NCBI RefSeq assembly: GCF_009696445.1
Contig: NZ_VULZ01000020.1
Coordinates: 1 to 37,056, forward strand
Source: Porcincola intestinalis
Lineage (GTDB): Bacteria > Bacillota > Clostridia > Lachnospirales > Lachnospiraceae
Length of the DNA stretch: 37,056 nt
Reading direction: 5' to 3'
Positions 1 to 7,456 of the stretch are shown here, piece by piece. Each line of letters begins with the position of its first letter. Position 1 is the stretch's first letter. The notes beneath the pieces were generated by a model, which searched no databases, was not told the DNA's origin, and was given only the letters and a program-made list of their open reading frames with translations. Position numbers and translations under genes: made by a program.

Positions 1-449
1 CCTTCGCATAGCCTTCGGATCCAAATGGTCCTCCGAACTTTCGATTCAGTCTCGATGCCGCCCCGGTCATATGAGCGAGTTCATGCAGAAGTGTCTTTGC
101 GAAGCTGGTCTGATCCTTGAACTGGCTCCGGAGCGGCAGATAGATTTCATCCAAGGATGGGCTATAGAAGGACCTGTCCTGCGCAATCTCGTGAATCGGG
201 CACTCGCTTGTATCGATGATCCGGTCTATGACCGTATCGATTTCCGGTTCCGGACACTCATTTCGGCTGAAACCCGGGAAATCCTGCACCTGCTCGGCGT
301 TGAATACCCGAAAAAAGGAGACCTGCGGCCTGTCCATCTGCACGGTCCCACTCCTCTTTATTGAAGAAATATCCCTGTTTCATCATGCCTATGATCTTGT
401 CAACCAGGGCTTTTCGTTCATCCATTACGATTTCAAATGCTCCTGACAT
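1..449 (-). pseudogene. ArdC-like antirestriction/zincin protein, internally deleted and frameshifted, runs off the left edge
   Basis: The gene starts at ATG 449 behind a good ribosome binding site (GGAAAGGAAGAG). The first ~30 residues (MDERKALVDKIIGMMKQGYF, then FNKEEWDR) match the N-terminus of ArdC/DUF1738-type proteins of clostridial conjugative elements. That frame then runs into a stop at about 258. The rest of the protein is visible in another frame: FFRVFNAEQVQDFPGF, then a zincin-like motif with HELAH followed by MTGAASRLNRKFGGPFGSEG at the window edge. The segment normally between the N-terminus and FRVFNAEQ is missing, so an internal deletion has joined the two parts out of frame. 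ArdC proteins protect incoming single-stranded DNA from restriction; this copy should not make a functional product. It sits downstream of crcB but is separated from it by a terminator. Confidence 0.7.
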
Positions 450-472
450 AATTCTCTTCCTTTCCGGGCATG

Positions 473-503
473 AAAAAACCTCCAGGTGATTTCCCCGGAG
501 GTC
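473..503 (-). terminator. Intrinsic terminator after crcB
   Basis: On the minus strand ACCTCC (502-497) pairs with GGAGGT (483-478) and is followed at once by six T. It lies 39 bases after the crcB stop and separates crcB from the ArdC remnant. Confidence 0.75.
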
Positions 504-541
504 TCTTCCAACGATTCAGTTACAATTTGATAAGCTGAGCT

Positions 542-910
542 TTATCGGTGGATCATGATAGCAAGGCTTCTCCCACACCACACGCCTGCAATGCAGAGCA
601 GAACACTCAGTGCCGCATAGGTAGTGCCTTGAACATACTCCTTGTGCTCCAGCATGTTATAAAACTCAAGTGAAAATGTGGAAAATGTAGTAAATCCGCC
701 GCAAACTCCCGTTTTCAGAAACAGTATCAGTGAGGGCGACATATTCTCCTTGTTCAGCGCAACGCCAACAATGAATTCGATCAGAATTGCACCCATAATG
801 TTTGTTATCAAAGTGAGTACCGGAAAAGTTGTTTTTACCGGAATCAGGCTTATCGCATATCTGCACATAGCACCTATTGCTCCGCCAAGGGCAACCCATA
901 AAAAGCTCAT
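542..910 (-). CDS. crcB: Fluoride-specific ion channel CrcB/Fluc
   Basis: A 122-residue membrane protein with four predicted transmembrane segments, the usual length for one Fluc subunit. It exports fluoride across the inner membrane as a dual-topology dimer. Family marks seen: GGAIGAMCRY at the N-terminus, TNIMGA in the second segment, and GVCGGFTTFSTF in the third, which contains the conserved Gly-Gly and the Phe/Thr/Ser track that lines the pore. Only one crcB gene is visible, so a homodimer is expected, although many Bacillota carry two. The start at 910 is set by GGAGG inside the last codons of the upstream HD gene; the two genes are only three bases apart and are surely co-transcribed. 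I saw no fluoride riboswitch motif upstream. Confidence 0.93.
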   Translation of the reverse strand: MSFLWVALGGAIGAMCRYAISLIPVKTTFPVLTLITNIMGAILIEFIVGVALNKENMSPSLILFLKTGVCGGFTTFSTFSLEFYNMLEHKEYVQGTTYAALSVLLCIAGVWCGRSLAIMIHR

Positions 911-913
911 CGC

Positions 914-1459
914 TTATACCTCCGCATACGCCCTATAGATCTTCAAATACTCTTTTTCCACATCCTGAAAGGGTCTCAAGGCATAGGAGATTCTGATATG
1001 TATCTCCGGTTTCGGTCCGATGTCCTCATTCAGAAGTTCATGCATGTCGTACCAGAGCATGGCGTTATCGATCTGCTTCATCTGCCGGTACTCTTCCTCT
1101 GTCAGATCCGTCCCAAGGAACTTTGTATACAGAACGGAAAGCAGATGGTTCTCTGTCTGCCGGTATTCAGGAAGATTTCTCTTGAAAGGTCTCGGAACAT
1201 CCGACAGATAACATTCGGAAGCATCATGAAGCAGACAAGCAAGAACCATCCGGTCCGGGAGAGACAAAGCTTCCGCTTCCCGCGCGCAGTTGATGCAGTG
1301 CTGACCCACGGAAAAGAAAGTCTTCACATGACCATTTCCGCGGCAGATCAGGGGCAGGGCATGCGCAATGTCCTCGATCCGGAAATCCTCCGGCCTGGGG
1401 TTCAGCGGATTCATATGAATCCCGGAATGTGTTGTGATGCAGTCAGCCTGGTCCGTCAT
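914..1459 (-). CDS. HD-domain phosphohydrolase, YfbR-like
   Basis: A 181-residue soluble protein of the HD superfamily. The N-terminal block (HSGIHMNPLNPRPEDFRIED) is typical of small HD proteins related to the 5'-deoxynucleotidase YfbR. The metal site is visible as H44 (GNGHVKTF region), then H-D in LACLLHDASECY near residue 75, and a later Asp in QIDNAMLWYDMHELL near residue 135. The acidic and His pattern is complete, so a metal-dependent phosphohydrolase acting on a nucleotide or similar phosphate ester is likely; the substrate is not shown by the sequence. The start at 1459 has GAGGGTG upstream. It forms a two-gene unit with crcB (3-base gap). HD genes of this type also occur on phages and mobile elements, in keeping with the left part of the window. 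Confidence 0.8.
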   Translation of the reverse strand: MTDQADCITTHSGIHMNPLNPRPEDFRIEDIAHALPLICRGNGHVKTFFSVGQHCINCAREAEALSLPDRMVLACLLHDASECYLSDVPRPFKRNLPEYRQTENHLLSVLYTKFLGTDLTEEEYRQMKQIDNAMLWYDMHELLNEDIGPKPEIHIRISYALRPFQDVEKEYLKIYRAYAEV

Positions 1460-1595
1460 AATAATTCACCCTCGTGAAAATGTTCATCCAGCAGATCAGA
1501 TAAACTGTGCGATTTATCCCGCTTCCATTGAAAATCACAGCAGGAATCCGCAGATAATCTATCCTATGATGAATTCCATCGGAAATTAAGGGAAA

Positions 1596-2477
1596 TCAAT
1601 CTTCTTTTTCGTCGTTGTTTTCCTTCTTCTCTTCGATGAGTTCTTCCTCTTTTGCCAGTATATGATGCATCAGCTGTTTCGGCGAATATCGTTTCAGCCG
1701 CTGCAGATATCTTTCCGCGACCCCACGCATGTTCCCGGAGAAGGAGGTTCTTCGGATGCGGAGGAAGGCAAGACGCTGGGCTGGCGTAGCTTCCGAAATC
1801 GCTTTACCGATGGCAGTCGACAGAAGACGTTCTTTTATCTCTGCTGCCTCGGCAACTCCGGTTTCCTCAATGTCATCCCGGACATTACTGACTTTTTCCA
1901 CGGCTTTTTCCATCTGTTCATTGACGGATACGGCGAGCTGCTGGACCTTTGAAGCTACAGACTGGATGGACGCGATGGAGAGTCCAAGGTCTGCTCCGAA
2001 AGCACACATAATCAACAGGGAGATTCCTTCTGTTACAAGTGGATGGTGGTTTCCTTTGTGTGCGGCTGCGAATGGTACAATGTACCGAACGATGATAACT
2101 CCTCCGGCTCCGAACAGCAGCGATGCCGGAAGGCAGATACGCCCGTGCAGGTTGAGCGGCATATTACTGTAGTCCCACCATACAGCATGGAATATCTTTT
2201 CCATGGTCCATGAGGTGAAGTATTCCAGGATTGCACTGCCTGCCATCGAAACCAGAAAGATCTTCCACCAGACAGTGCCTCCGGAAGCTGAAAACGGCAG
2301 AAGTTTTGTGATGACCATGATCGCAACAACACCGACTCCATAGATAGGAATTACAGGGCCAAACAGAAATCCCCGGTTTTCCCATTTCTTCTGTGTGAAT
2401 GCATTATAGGTACATTCCCATATCCATCCTGCGAAGGATGCTTCAATGAAATAGATGAAGTACAGACTGAATATCAT
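1596..2477 (-). CDS. CmpB-type membrane protein (putative ABC-transporter type IV family)
   Basis: A 293-residue protein starting at ATG 2477, which overlaps the stop of the upstream HD gene as ATGA. A longer reading frame exists upstream but lies wholly inside that gene, so I reject it. The N-terminal ~170 residues hold about five membrane segments with the family signatures FIEASFAGWIWE, WENRGFLFGP and WTMEKIFHAVWWDYSN, typical of the Pfam ABC_trans_CmpB family. The C-terminal ~120 residues are cytoplasmic, charged and helical (EQMEKAVEKVSNVRDDIEE), ending in an acidic lysine/glutamate-rich tail. The biochemical function of the family is not established; the 'ABC transporter' name is by annotation only, and there is no ATPase motif. 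Translational coupling with an HD phosphohydrolase suggests a joint task. Confidence 0.8.
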   Translation of the reverse strand: MIFSLYFIYFIEASFAGWIWECTYNAFTQKKWENRGFLFGPVIPIYGVGVVAIMVITKLLPFSASGGTVWWKIFLVSMAGSAILEYFTSWTMEKIFHAVWWDYSNMPLNLHGRICLPASLLFGAGGVIIVRYIVPFAAAHKGNHHPLVTEGISLLIMCAFGADLGLSIASIQSVASKVQQLAVSVNEQMEKAVEKVSNVRDDIEETGVAEAAEIKERLLSTAIGKAISEATPAQRLAFLRIRRTSFSGNMRGVAERYLQRLKRYSPKQLMHHILAKEEELIEEKKENNDEKED

Positions 2478-2977
2478 ATAGATTTCTCTGAGTGAGTTGC
2501 ATTTTGACTGGCTACAGTTTTCTCCCAGACAGTTGCCCATTTGTCGGCAATCGTAACTGCCCATGCTTCCCGGCATGACGGCGGAATCACAGTGAGAGGC
2601 CACATATGCTTTCTGATTGCATCTTTCTCACGGTCATTCAGTGCAAAATCTCTGTCTGCATTCGAGAGAGCAATACCAGGATGATAGAAGCCATGAAGCT
2701 TTGGATGGATATCCCCCTTCCCGCCGACATGCCAGTCATACAGGAAATAGTCATGGAGCAGTGCGCCGCGTATCAGGGCTTTTCTGTCGCAGTGAAGTCT
2801 CAATACCCTGTCGATCTTAATGGCAAAATGAGCCACATGGAGTTCATGGCTGTAAACACTGAATGTTCCATGCTGAATGTATTGCTTCTGGCTCAGAAAC
2901 CTTTGATTGCTGAAAATCGGGCCAGCATATGGCATCAGTTCATCTTCAATCATTTTATCGGTGATCAGCTCAGACAT
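2474..2977 (-). CDS. HD-domain protein coupled to CmpB-type membrane protein
   Basis: A 167-residue soluble HD-domain protein. The metal-binding pattern is visible: H43 in VYSHELHVAHFA, the HD pair in GALLHDYFLYDWH near residue 75, H92 in DIHPKLHGFYHPG, and a later Asp in VTIADKWATVWE near residue 147. This subtype, with extra His residues between the HD pair and the final Asp, is commonly encoded next to CmpB-type membrane proteins in Clostridia. Its reaction is unknown; phosphohydrolase is inferred from the fold. The start at 2977 has a clear AAAAGGAG. Its stop overlaps the start of the membrane protein (ATGA), so translation is coupled. The 138 bases upstream hold only a six-base stem (GGCGTC/GACGCC, 3009-3045). 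Confidence 0.8.
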   Translation of the reverse strand: MSELITDKMIEDELMPYAGPIFSNQRFLSQKQYIQHGTFSVYSHELHVAHFAIKIDRVLRLHCDRKALIRGALLHDYFLYDWHVGGKGDIHPKLHGFYHPGIALSNADRDFALNDREKDAIRKHMWPLTVIPPSCREAWAVTIADKWATVWEKTVASQNATHSEKSI

Positions 2978-3115
2978 TCCTGATTCTCCTTTTATGAGCT
3001 ACATTGAAGGCGTCCTGGTTTCGAAACGACTGCAAGAGCGACGCCCTCCGTCAGATTATAGATTATTTCTGTCAGTTCGATGTACAGTATACAACCTGCG
3101 GGGTTACCCGCTCAA

Positions 3116-3265
3116 TCAGCCGACCTCAGCTTTTCTCATTTCAGTCCGGATTCCAGGAAAAATCTCTTCCCGCATCTCAAGGTCGGTCAGCGATACGATA
3201 TCCCCTTCGTCTGTGATGCCGTACTTTTCTGTAAGTTCCTCCCGGATATCCTTATCCTTTGTCAT
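3116..3265 (-). CDS. Small 49-residue protein of the conjugative-element region
   Basis: ATG 3265 to TGA 3116 encodes 49 residues, acidic and helical in composition (MTKDKDIREELTEKYGITDE at the start, ending in MRKAEVG). It is too short for common gene-length cut-offs. I call it real because a near-perfect ribosome binding site (AGGAAGGAG, 7 bases before ATG) sits in the end of the upstream gene, and the two genes overlap by 14 bases in different frames, as in a compact operon. I do not recognise the family. It follows a coiled-coil accessory protein and the TraG chimera, so it is probably a leftover conjugative-element accessory gene. Confidence 0.55.
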   Translation of the reverse strand: MTKDKDIREELTEKYGITDEGDIVSLTDLEMREEIFPGIRTEMRKAEVG

Positions 3266-3788
3266 CTGTCTTCTCCTTCCTGATCCGTTCATATTCCCGG
3301 GTCATCTGCTCGCTATCCATCGTAAGAGAATAAAGATATTCCAGTTCATCTGCGGTAAAGCCGTCCTGGATCGCCTGGACGATGATGTTGATCTGGCCTG
3401 CACTCAACTTACCCTCTTTGATGATGTCCAGGATGCGCTTTGATACATCCGCAGAAGTTCCGGTGTCCTTCTGATTGATAGCCTTCCGATCGGCAGCTTT
3501 CTCTTTCTCAGCATTTTCTGCCGCCTGCTTTTCTGCCTTCAATCTCTCCTCCGCCTTTTTCTCATCCATGACGGCTCCGTGATCTTTCAGCCATCGCTCC
3601 ATCTCCTCTGCCGTCGGCTGTACCCCGGTTTTAGCCATTGCTTCTTTCTCCATCCTGTCGATGTCATCAAAGCTGATCTTATCCAGAGTCTCCGGGGCAA
3701 GGTAAATGATTCGCACCGGCTCTCCTTCTTTCTGCTTGTTTCTGAAATATTCAAGATCCTTCTCTGTCAGATACTGAAGATTATTCAC
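3252..3788 (-). CDS. Conjugative-element accessory protein with charged coiled-coil centre
   Basis: A 178-residue protein, probably starting at GTG 3788 behind GGAGGAG. Residues 1-70 (YLTEKDLEYFRNKQKEGEPV, IIYLAPETLDKISFDDIDRM) look like a small folded domain. Residues 75-110 are a lysine/glutamate/alanine-rich coiled coil. Residues 115-170 (KRILDIIKEGKLSAGQINII, VQAIQDGFTADELEYLYSLT) form a helical domain of a type often seen in hypothetical proteins of Lachnospiraceae conjugative plasmids and ICEs, where it is thought to bind DNA or protein. No enzymatic motif is visible. It lies 26 bases after the TraG chimera and overlaps the next small gene, so it belongs to that transfer-region transcript. 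The family assignment is from memory and tentative. Confidence 0.6.
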   Translation of the reverse strand: MNNLQYLTEKDLEYFRNKQKEGEPVRIIYLAPETLDKISFDDIDRMEKEAMAKTGVQPTAEEMERWLKDHGAVMDEKKAEERLKAEKQAAENAEKEKAADRKAINQKDTGTSADVSKRILDIIKEGKLSAGQINIIVQAIQDGFTADELEYLYSLTMDSEQMTREYERIRKEKTDDKG

Positions 3789-3814
3789 GCCTGAATCTCC
3801 TCCCTGTAATTTTG

Positions 3815-6091
3815 TTAAAGATCTGCCTCTGTTACATTCATCACTTCATTACTCTTCTGGAACAGTTCCTCCCATTCCTCTTCTTTCCCAAGGGTGATTT
3901 TCCCGTCTTCCAGAAAACCGCAAATTGGATAGCGGATCAGCTGCTGGCCGCCCGCAAGCACACGGTCGGGATTCTCGAGTGAGAAAACCGGATACGCTTC
4001 CACTGAGCCATTTGAATACTTGTGGAGGAACGAGCCCAGCATCTGAGTCCCGGCCAGATATCTTCCTTCAAGATTCTCAAGCTGATCGAATATCCTTGAC
4101 TGCCGGAAGACTCCCATGTATTGCTCGATCTGGTAGAAATAAGACTCGCAGTCTGCATCCTCACCTTCCGCGTCGATGTAGAAATGAATCTCGTCCTTCT
4201 CTTCCTGCGACTTTCGTTTTTTCTCGCTCACATACGGTCCCAGCGCCGACGATGCGACAAACTCCGGAAGCTCAAGCGTATGGAACTTGTCGTCCATGAT
4301 CGGGTTGCAGCCGCGGATGAAAACCAGCTCCTTTTCGTTGTCCATCCTGCGGACCTCGTCCGGTGTCATCAGCTCACGTCCGACCACATCAAAGTTGCTG
4401 CTTGCTGATCCCTTGCTGCCAAGCGATTCACTGGATGAGCGTTTGCCAAGGGTATACTTCCCCAACATCTCCGTCATGTACTTGTGAGTCTCAGGTTCAT
4501 TTCCGCCAAGGTAGATCATGGTATCACAGTTGCCGATGATGGCCTGCCAGGTATCCTTAAACAGGGCCTGCAGCTGGGCGCGGTTCTGAAGAATGATATT
4601 GGCGGACATGTTCCTGCTTCGCATGGTGGAAATGATCTCGGTGAAGCCGTCCGGAAGCGGTATGTTCGCGAACTCGTCCATCCAGAATGCCACATGGATG
4701 GGCAGTGCACTTCCAATACCGATAAGCAGGTTATCACCTTCACCCACATGCGAATTCACATTCAGATATAGGTTTGGGAAGTCATTCACGTCGACGATCC
4801 AGGCAAAGTGAACGGTCACTGTTTCTCCGGCGGACATGTGAGGAATATAGTTGAAGCCATCCGTAGACCCGTCTTTCTGAGAGACGTCAAACCAGCCCAT
4901 CTCATATTCGGTCCCGTGTCCGGTCGACAGGATGGTGTCATAACCATATTTGTCGGCAAATCCTTTTATATACTCACCGAGGTTCTGACTTGCAAGAGAT
5001 TCCGGCTTTTCTTCCAGAGTCTGATCTGAAGTCACAAGAATCCGTCTCAGTTCCGTGACGAAATTAACATTCGCCGCATCCTCATCGGAGGCATTGGTAA
5101 ACTCAACGGTCGCGCAGACCAGTTTCTGCTTCACCGTTTCCGTCTTCACCAGCTGGTCCTGCGTATTGATTCCGTCCCCGGCAATGTAGTACGTAAGGGT
5201 ATTGTCCGCCAGCTTTCCATCTGCGCCGACATCATTCTTCCATTCGTCCGGCACGCTGTCCCCCAGCACATCCAGTGAGTCATATGCATGGACTTCTGTA
5301 ACTGCCGCTTCCATCGGAACATCTGTCCCATCCTGCATGCTGCCTGTAAAACTGACCGTATCGCCGATCGTCCCGGCAAGACGGAATGTCCTCTGGCCGG
5401 AATTCAGGGATGCGTCTTTCATGGTCCACTGGCTGAGCGTGACAGCTTCTCCATACTGCATCGTGATTCCGGTCGGAGTCACCGCAAGACCATTCAGCAG
5501 AGTCGACAGTTCCTCTTCAGAGACGTCTCCGCGGGTCTGGACCTGGACAGCCAGCCAGTATTCAGGACAGAGCACATAGGCTTCTGCCCCCGCACCCTGA
5601 CTGACTGATGCGCCTCTCTGATAGATGACCGCTTCATGATCACCGACAGTGAGTTTTCTGCCGGACGTTACATTAGCAGTGATCAGATCTGTGGAGCCGT
5701 CTTTGTCCAGATAGATGGCATAAGCCGCCGCAAGATTTGAATCGCTTCCGTCCTTCAGAACTTCATTTCTGAAAGTCTGACCGCCCTGCTTTTGATATGC
5801 ATAGCCATCCGGTAGGCGGTCAAAAGAGATGGCGACATCCTGAAGTACGGATGGGGCCTTTGTCCCAGCCGTGTCCACAGTGATAACTCTGCCATAGCTG
5901 CCGGCCTTTTTCTCTTTCAGACGGACCAGTCCGTTTGCCCCGACTGTAACCGCGGCAAATGAAGCCGCTAAGGCTGCAGCAAGGACAATCGTTTTCTTCC
6001 GTGATCTTCTTCCCCGGCCTGTCTGTAAATCCGCCTTTCCGCATTCATTTCCCACCAGATCCCTGACCTGCACCTTCATGCTCTCAGGCAT
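3815..6091 (-). CDS. Chimera: anti-sigma-like membrane protein fused to the C-terminal half of a TraG/VirD4 coupling protein
   Basis: A 758-codon open frame made of two unrelated halves. Residues 1-~450 look like an anti-sigma-type protein from an ECF sigma operon: a short cytoplasmic start, one membrane segment (residues 33-50, TIVLAAALAASFAAVTVGAN), then extracytoplasmic beta-rich domains (LPDGYAYQKQGG like DUF4367 proteins; LVCATVEFTNAS like an immunoglobulin-type domain). From about residue 462 the protein is the C-terminal half of a TraG/VirD4 type IV coupling ATPase: LPIHVAFWMDEFANIPLP is the Walker B region, then STMRSRNMSANIILQNRAQL, NCDTMIYLGGNEPETHKYM, and GRELMTPDEVRRMDN. The Walker A half is absent, so it cannot act as a transfer ATPase. 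The joint lies near 4700-4745. An in-frame ATG 21 bases upstream (6112) is followed by a TAG at 6098-6100, so the original start may have been lost. Confidence 0.75.
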   Translation of the reverse strand: MPESMKVQVRDLVGNECGKADLQTGRGRRSRKKTIVLAAALAASFAAVTVGANGLVRLKEKKAGSYGRVITVDTAGTKAPSVLQDVAISFDRLPDGYAYQKQGGQTFRNEVLKDGSDSNLAAAYAIYLDKDGSTDLITANVTSGRKLTVGDHEAVIYQRGASVSQGAGAEAYVLCPEYWLAVQVQTRGDVSEEELSTLLNGLAVTPTGITMQYGEAVTLSQWTMKDASLNSGQRTFRLAGTIGDTVSFTGSMQDGTDVPMEAAVTEVHAYDSLDVLGDSVPDEWKNDVGADGKLADNTLTYYIAGDGINTQDQLVKTETVKQKLVCATVEFTNASDEDAANVNFVTELRRILVTSDQTLEEKPESLASQNLGEYIKGFADKYGYDTILSTGHGTEYEMGWFDVSQKDGSTDGFNYIPHMSAGETVTVHFAWIVDVNDFPNLYLNVNSHVGEGDNLLIGIGSALPIHVAFWMDEFANIPLPDGFTEIISTMRSRNMSANIILQNRAQLQALFKDTWQAIIGNCDTMIYLGGNEPETHKYMTEMLGKYTLGKRSSSESLGSKGSASSNFDVVGRELMTPDEVRRMDNEKELVFIRGCNPIMDDKFHTLELPEFVASSALGPYVSEKKRKSQEEKDEIHFYIDAEGEDADCESYFYQIEQYMGVFRQSRIFDQLENLEGRYLAGTQMLGSFLHKYSNGSVEAYPVFSLENPDRVLAGGQQLIRYPICGFLEDGKITLGKEEEWEELFQKSNEVMNVTEADL

Positions 6092-6123
6092 GCGCGGCTA
6101 TTCATCCTTCATGTCTGTCAGTC

Positions 6124-6426
6124 TCATTCTTCGTCCTCCAGCTGATCTCCCAGTAATGTTTTCAGGGTCTTTCTTGCTCTCAGGAGTCTGTTCTTTACCG
6201 CACTCTGCGTTGTGTTTTCCATGGAAGCGATCTCGCGGACGGTGTACCCCTCCATGCTGCCGTCCGAACTCTTGTATATGAGAACGCTGTGCTTCCGGAC
6301 TTCTGTCTCTGCCGGCTTCTTCGGTTTCCTTACGATCATGTTGACTGCCGCAAGTGCTGCCACAACCGCAGCCATGACGAAAGCCGTGACCAGAACCGGC
6401 TTGCTGCTTGATCTTTTTGGATACAT
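6124..6426 (-). CDS. Chimera: short membrane protein N-terminus fused to sigma-70 region 4
   Basis: The start at ATG 6426 is fixed by AGGAGGAG six bases upstream, giving 100 residues. Residues 1-~45 (MYPKRSSSKPVLVTAFVMAA, then a hydrophobic stretch to about 31 and basic KPKKPAETEVRK) look like a small conjugative-element membrane protein. From about residue 59, EGYTVREIASMENTTQSAVK followed by NRLLRARKTLKTLLGD is an unmistakable helix-turn-helix of ECF sigma factor region 4, which normally binds the -35 element. Region 2, which binds core polymerase and the -10 element, is absent, so it cannot be a working sigma factor. The gene directly precedes the anti-sigma-like half of the next gene, as expected for a sigma/anti-sigma operon. 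The joint is near 6250. Together with the TraG chimera this suggests a ~1.5 kb slice of such an operon replaced part of a transfer operon. Confidence 0.7.
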   Translation of the reverse strand: MYPKRSSSKPVLVTAFVMAAVVAALAAVNMIVRKPKKPAETEVRKHSVLIYKSSDGSMEGYTVREIASMENTTQSAVKNRLLRARKTLKTLLGDQLEDEE

Positions 6427-6439
6427 GTCTGTCTCCTCC

Positions 6440-7093
6440 TCACCTGTTGTAGGCATAGACGCTGTAGAAGTCATATGCCTTGCTGTAAATGACGATATAG
6501 CCCTGGGAGTAATTCCTGTCTCCTGACTTCGTATAGACCCTCACCATGCAGCGGATCTCATCATCCGTCTCATCAAGCATTTCCTTCAGCTCTACCTGCG
6601 TCACGTTGTAGAGGTTCCCGTAAGCCTGATAGATATGGTCTGCGACTGCATGGTCGAACTCCACCGCATGGTCTCCGATAAATGCCTCCCTCACTCCGGA
6701 ATACGCTTCGGTGATCTCCGGATGAAAAGATTCCCGGTACTTCTGAAGTCCCGCGTCCTGCTTTTCCTTCCTCTTCTGGATTTCCTCTGCTGAAGCTGCG
6801 AAATCTGTTTCATCCGTATGGACGGGATTCATTTCTGATACTTTCTCTTCATATCTGCTGTCTCCCGCACTGTCCTGGCCTTCATCATTTTCTGTCTCCC
6901 TTCTGCCTTCCCCCGGCAGCGTCCCTGCAATTCCGGGTCCGCTCTCCGTCATGGCCTCCGTCTCTTCCGTTTCACTGACCATTCCATCCACCATCCGCTT
7001 AGAACAGGAATCGATCAGCATCGGCAGATACACCGAGATCAGAACAGACGCGCAGAGGATCAGGAGGTAGGTTCTCATTTTCTTCTTGTCCAT
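6440..7093 (-). CDS. Single-pass membrane protein of the transfer region
   Basis: The reading frame is open further upstream, but that part overlaps a terminator hairpin. GGGGGAG six bases before ATG 7093 sets the start at MDKKKMRTYLLILCASVLIS, giving 217 residues. Residues 8-25 form one membrane segment or uncleaved signal anchor. Residues 40-115 are an acidic, low-complexity linker rich in Glu, Ser and Gly. Residues 125-217 form a compact extracytoplasmic domain (HPEITEAYSGVREAFIGDHA, VRVYTKSGDRNYSQGYIVIY, ending SVYAYNR). This shape is common among accessory proteins of Gram-positive conjugation operons. I do not recognise a named family. It is 13 bases upstream of the sigma chimera and is probably the first gene of that transcript. 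Confidence 0.6.
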   Translation of the reverse strand: MDKKKMRTYLLILCASVLISVYLPMLIDSCSKRMVDGMVSETEETEAMTESGPGIAGTLPGEGRRETENDEGQDSAGDSRYEEKVSEMNPVHTDETDFAASAEEIQKRKEKQDAGLQKYRESFHPEITEAYSGVREAFIGDHAVEFDHAVADHIYQAYGNLYNVTQVELKEMLDETDDEIRCMVRVYTKSGDRNYSQGYIVIYSKAYDFYSVYAYNR

Positions 7094-7116
7094 AGGCATC
7101 TCCCCCCATTTGGGGC

Positions 7117-7152
7117 AAAGAAAAAGCGCCGAATTCTCGACGCTTTTTCTTT
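7117..7152 (-). terminator. Perfect 12-base inverted repeat terminator
   Basis: AAAGAAAAAGCG (7117-7128) and CGCTTTTTCTTT (7141-7152) are exact inverted repeats around a 12-base loop. It starts 17 bases after the stop of the DUF4160 gene on the minus strand and ends in CGCTTTTTCTTT, so it terminates that cassette. It also shows that the next gene starts after it, at 7093. Confidence 0.85.
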
Positions 7153-7168
7153 CCTGTATTCTGTTCAC

Positions 7169-7456
7169 TCAGTCCTGAGGTTCCCCATAATATCCGTTCG
7201 AGCTGAGTTCTTTCCACTTTGTATACATCTCAAGGTAATGGATCTTGATAAACCGCTGAATCTGATGCAGCTCCTTGTCTGTAAGGATTCCGCGATTCCG
7301 AACCACTGTATCGCCATTGCTCTTAACAAACAGTTTAGCTGAACCTTCTTCAGACAGCTTCCGGTCACTGGCATGAACATGCATGCACTCAACAATGCAG
7401 AATGACGTAAAATACAGATAATATCCTGCAACCTTGTCCTGATAATACTTAGGCAT
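7169..7456 (-). CDS. DUF4160 family protein
   Basis: 95 residues from ATG 7456 (MPKYYQDKVAGYYLYFTSFC), which overlaps the upstream stop by eight bases (ATGCCTAA). The protein matches the small DUF4160 family: an N-terminal beta-rich part with a conserved His pair (VECMHVHASDRK), a SAKLFVKSNGDTVVRNRGIL strand pair, and a C-terminal helix (DKELHQIQRFIKIHYLEMYT KW...). DUF4160 proteins are often found beside DUF2442 proteins and have been suspected of toxin-antitoxin-like roles, but no activity is established. It is the last gene of a three-gene cassette and is closed by a strong terminator. Confidence 0.75.
   Translation of the reverse strand: MPKYYQDKVAGYYLYFTSFCIVECMHVHASDRKLSEEGSAKLFVKSNGDTVVRNRGILTDKELHQIQRFIKIHYLEMYTKWKELSSNGYYGEPQD

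Noticed and set aside
71-364. Plus-strand open frame of 97 codons
   Set aside because: It is opposite the ArdC-like gene, whose conserved motifs are on the minus strand; no ribosome site or family resemblance.
1459-1595. Fluoride riboswitch before the crcB unit
   Set aside because: The 136-base gap upstream of the HD/crcB pair lacks the conserved fluoride riboswitch elements I would expect.
7094-7168. N-terminal extension of the transfer-region membrane protein to 7168
   Set aside because: It would include the terminator hairpin of the previous cassette; the ribosome site points to ATG 7093.
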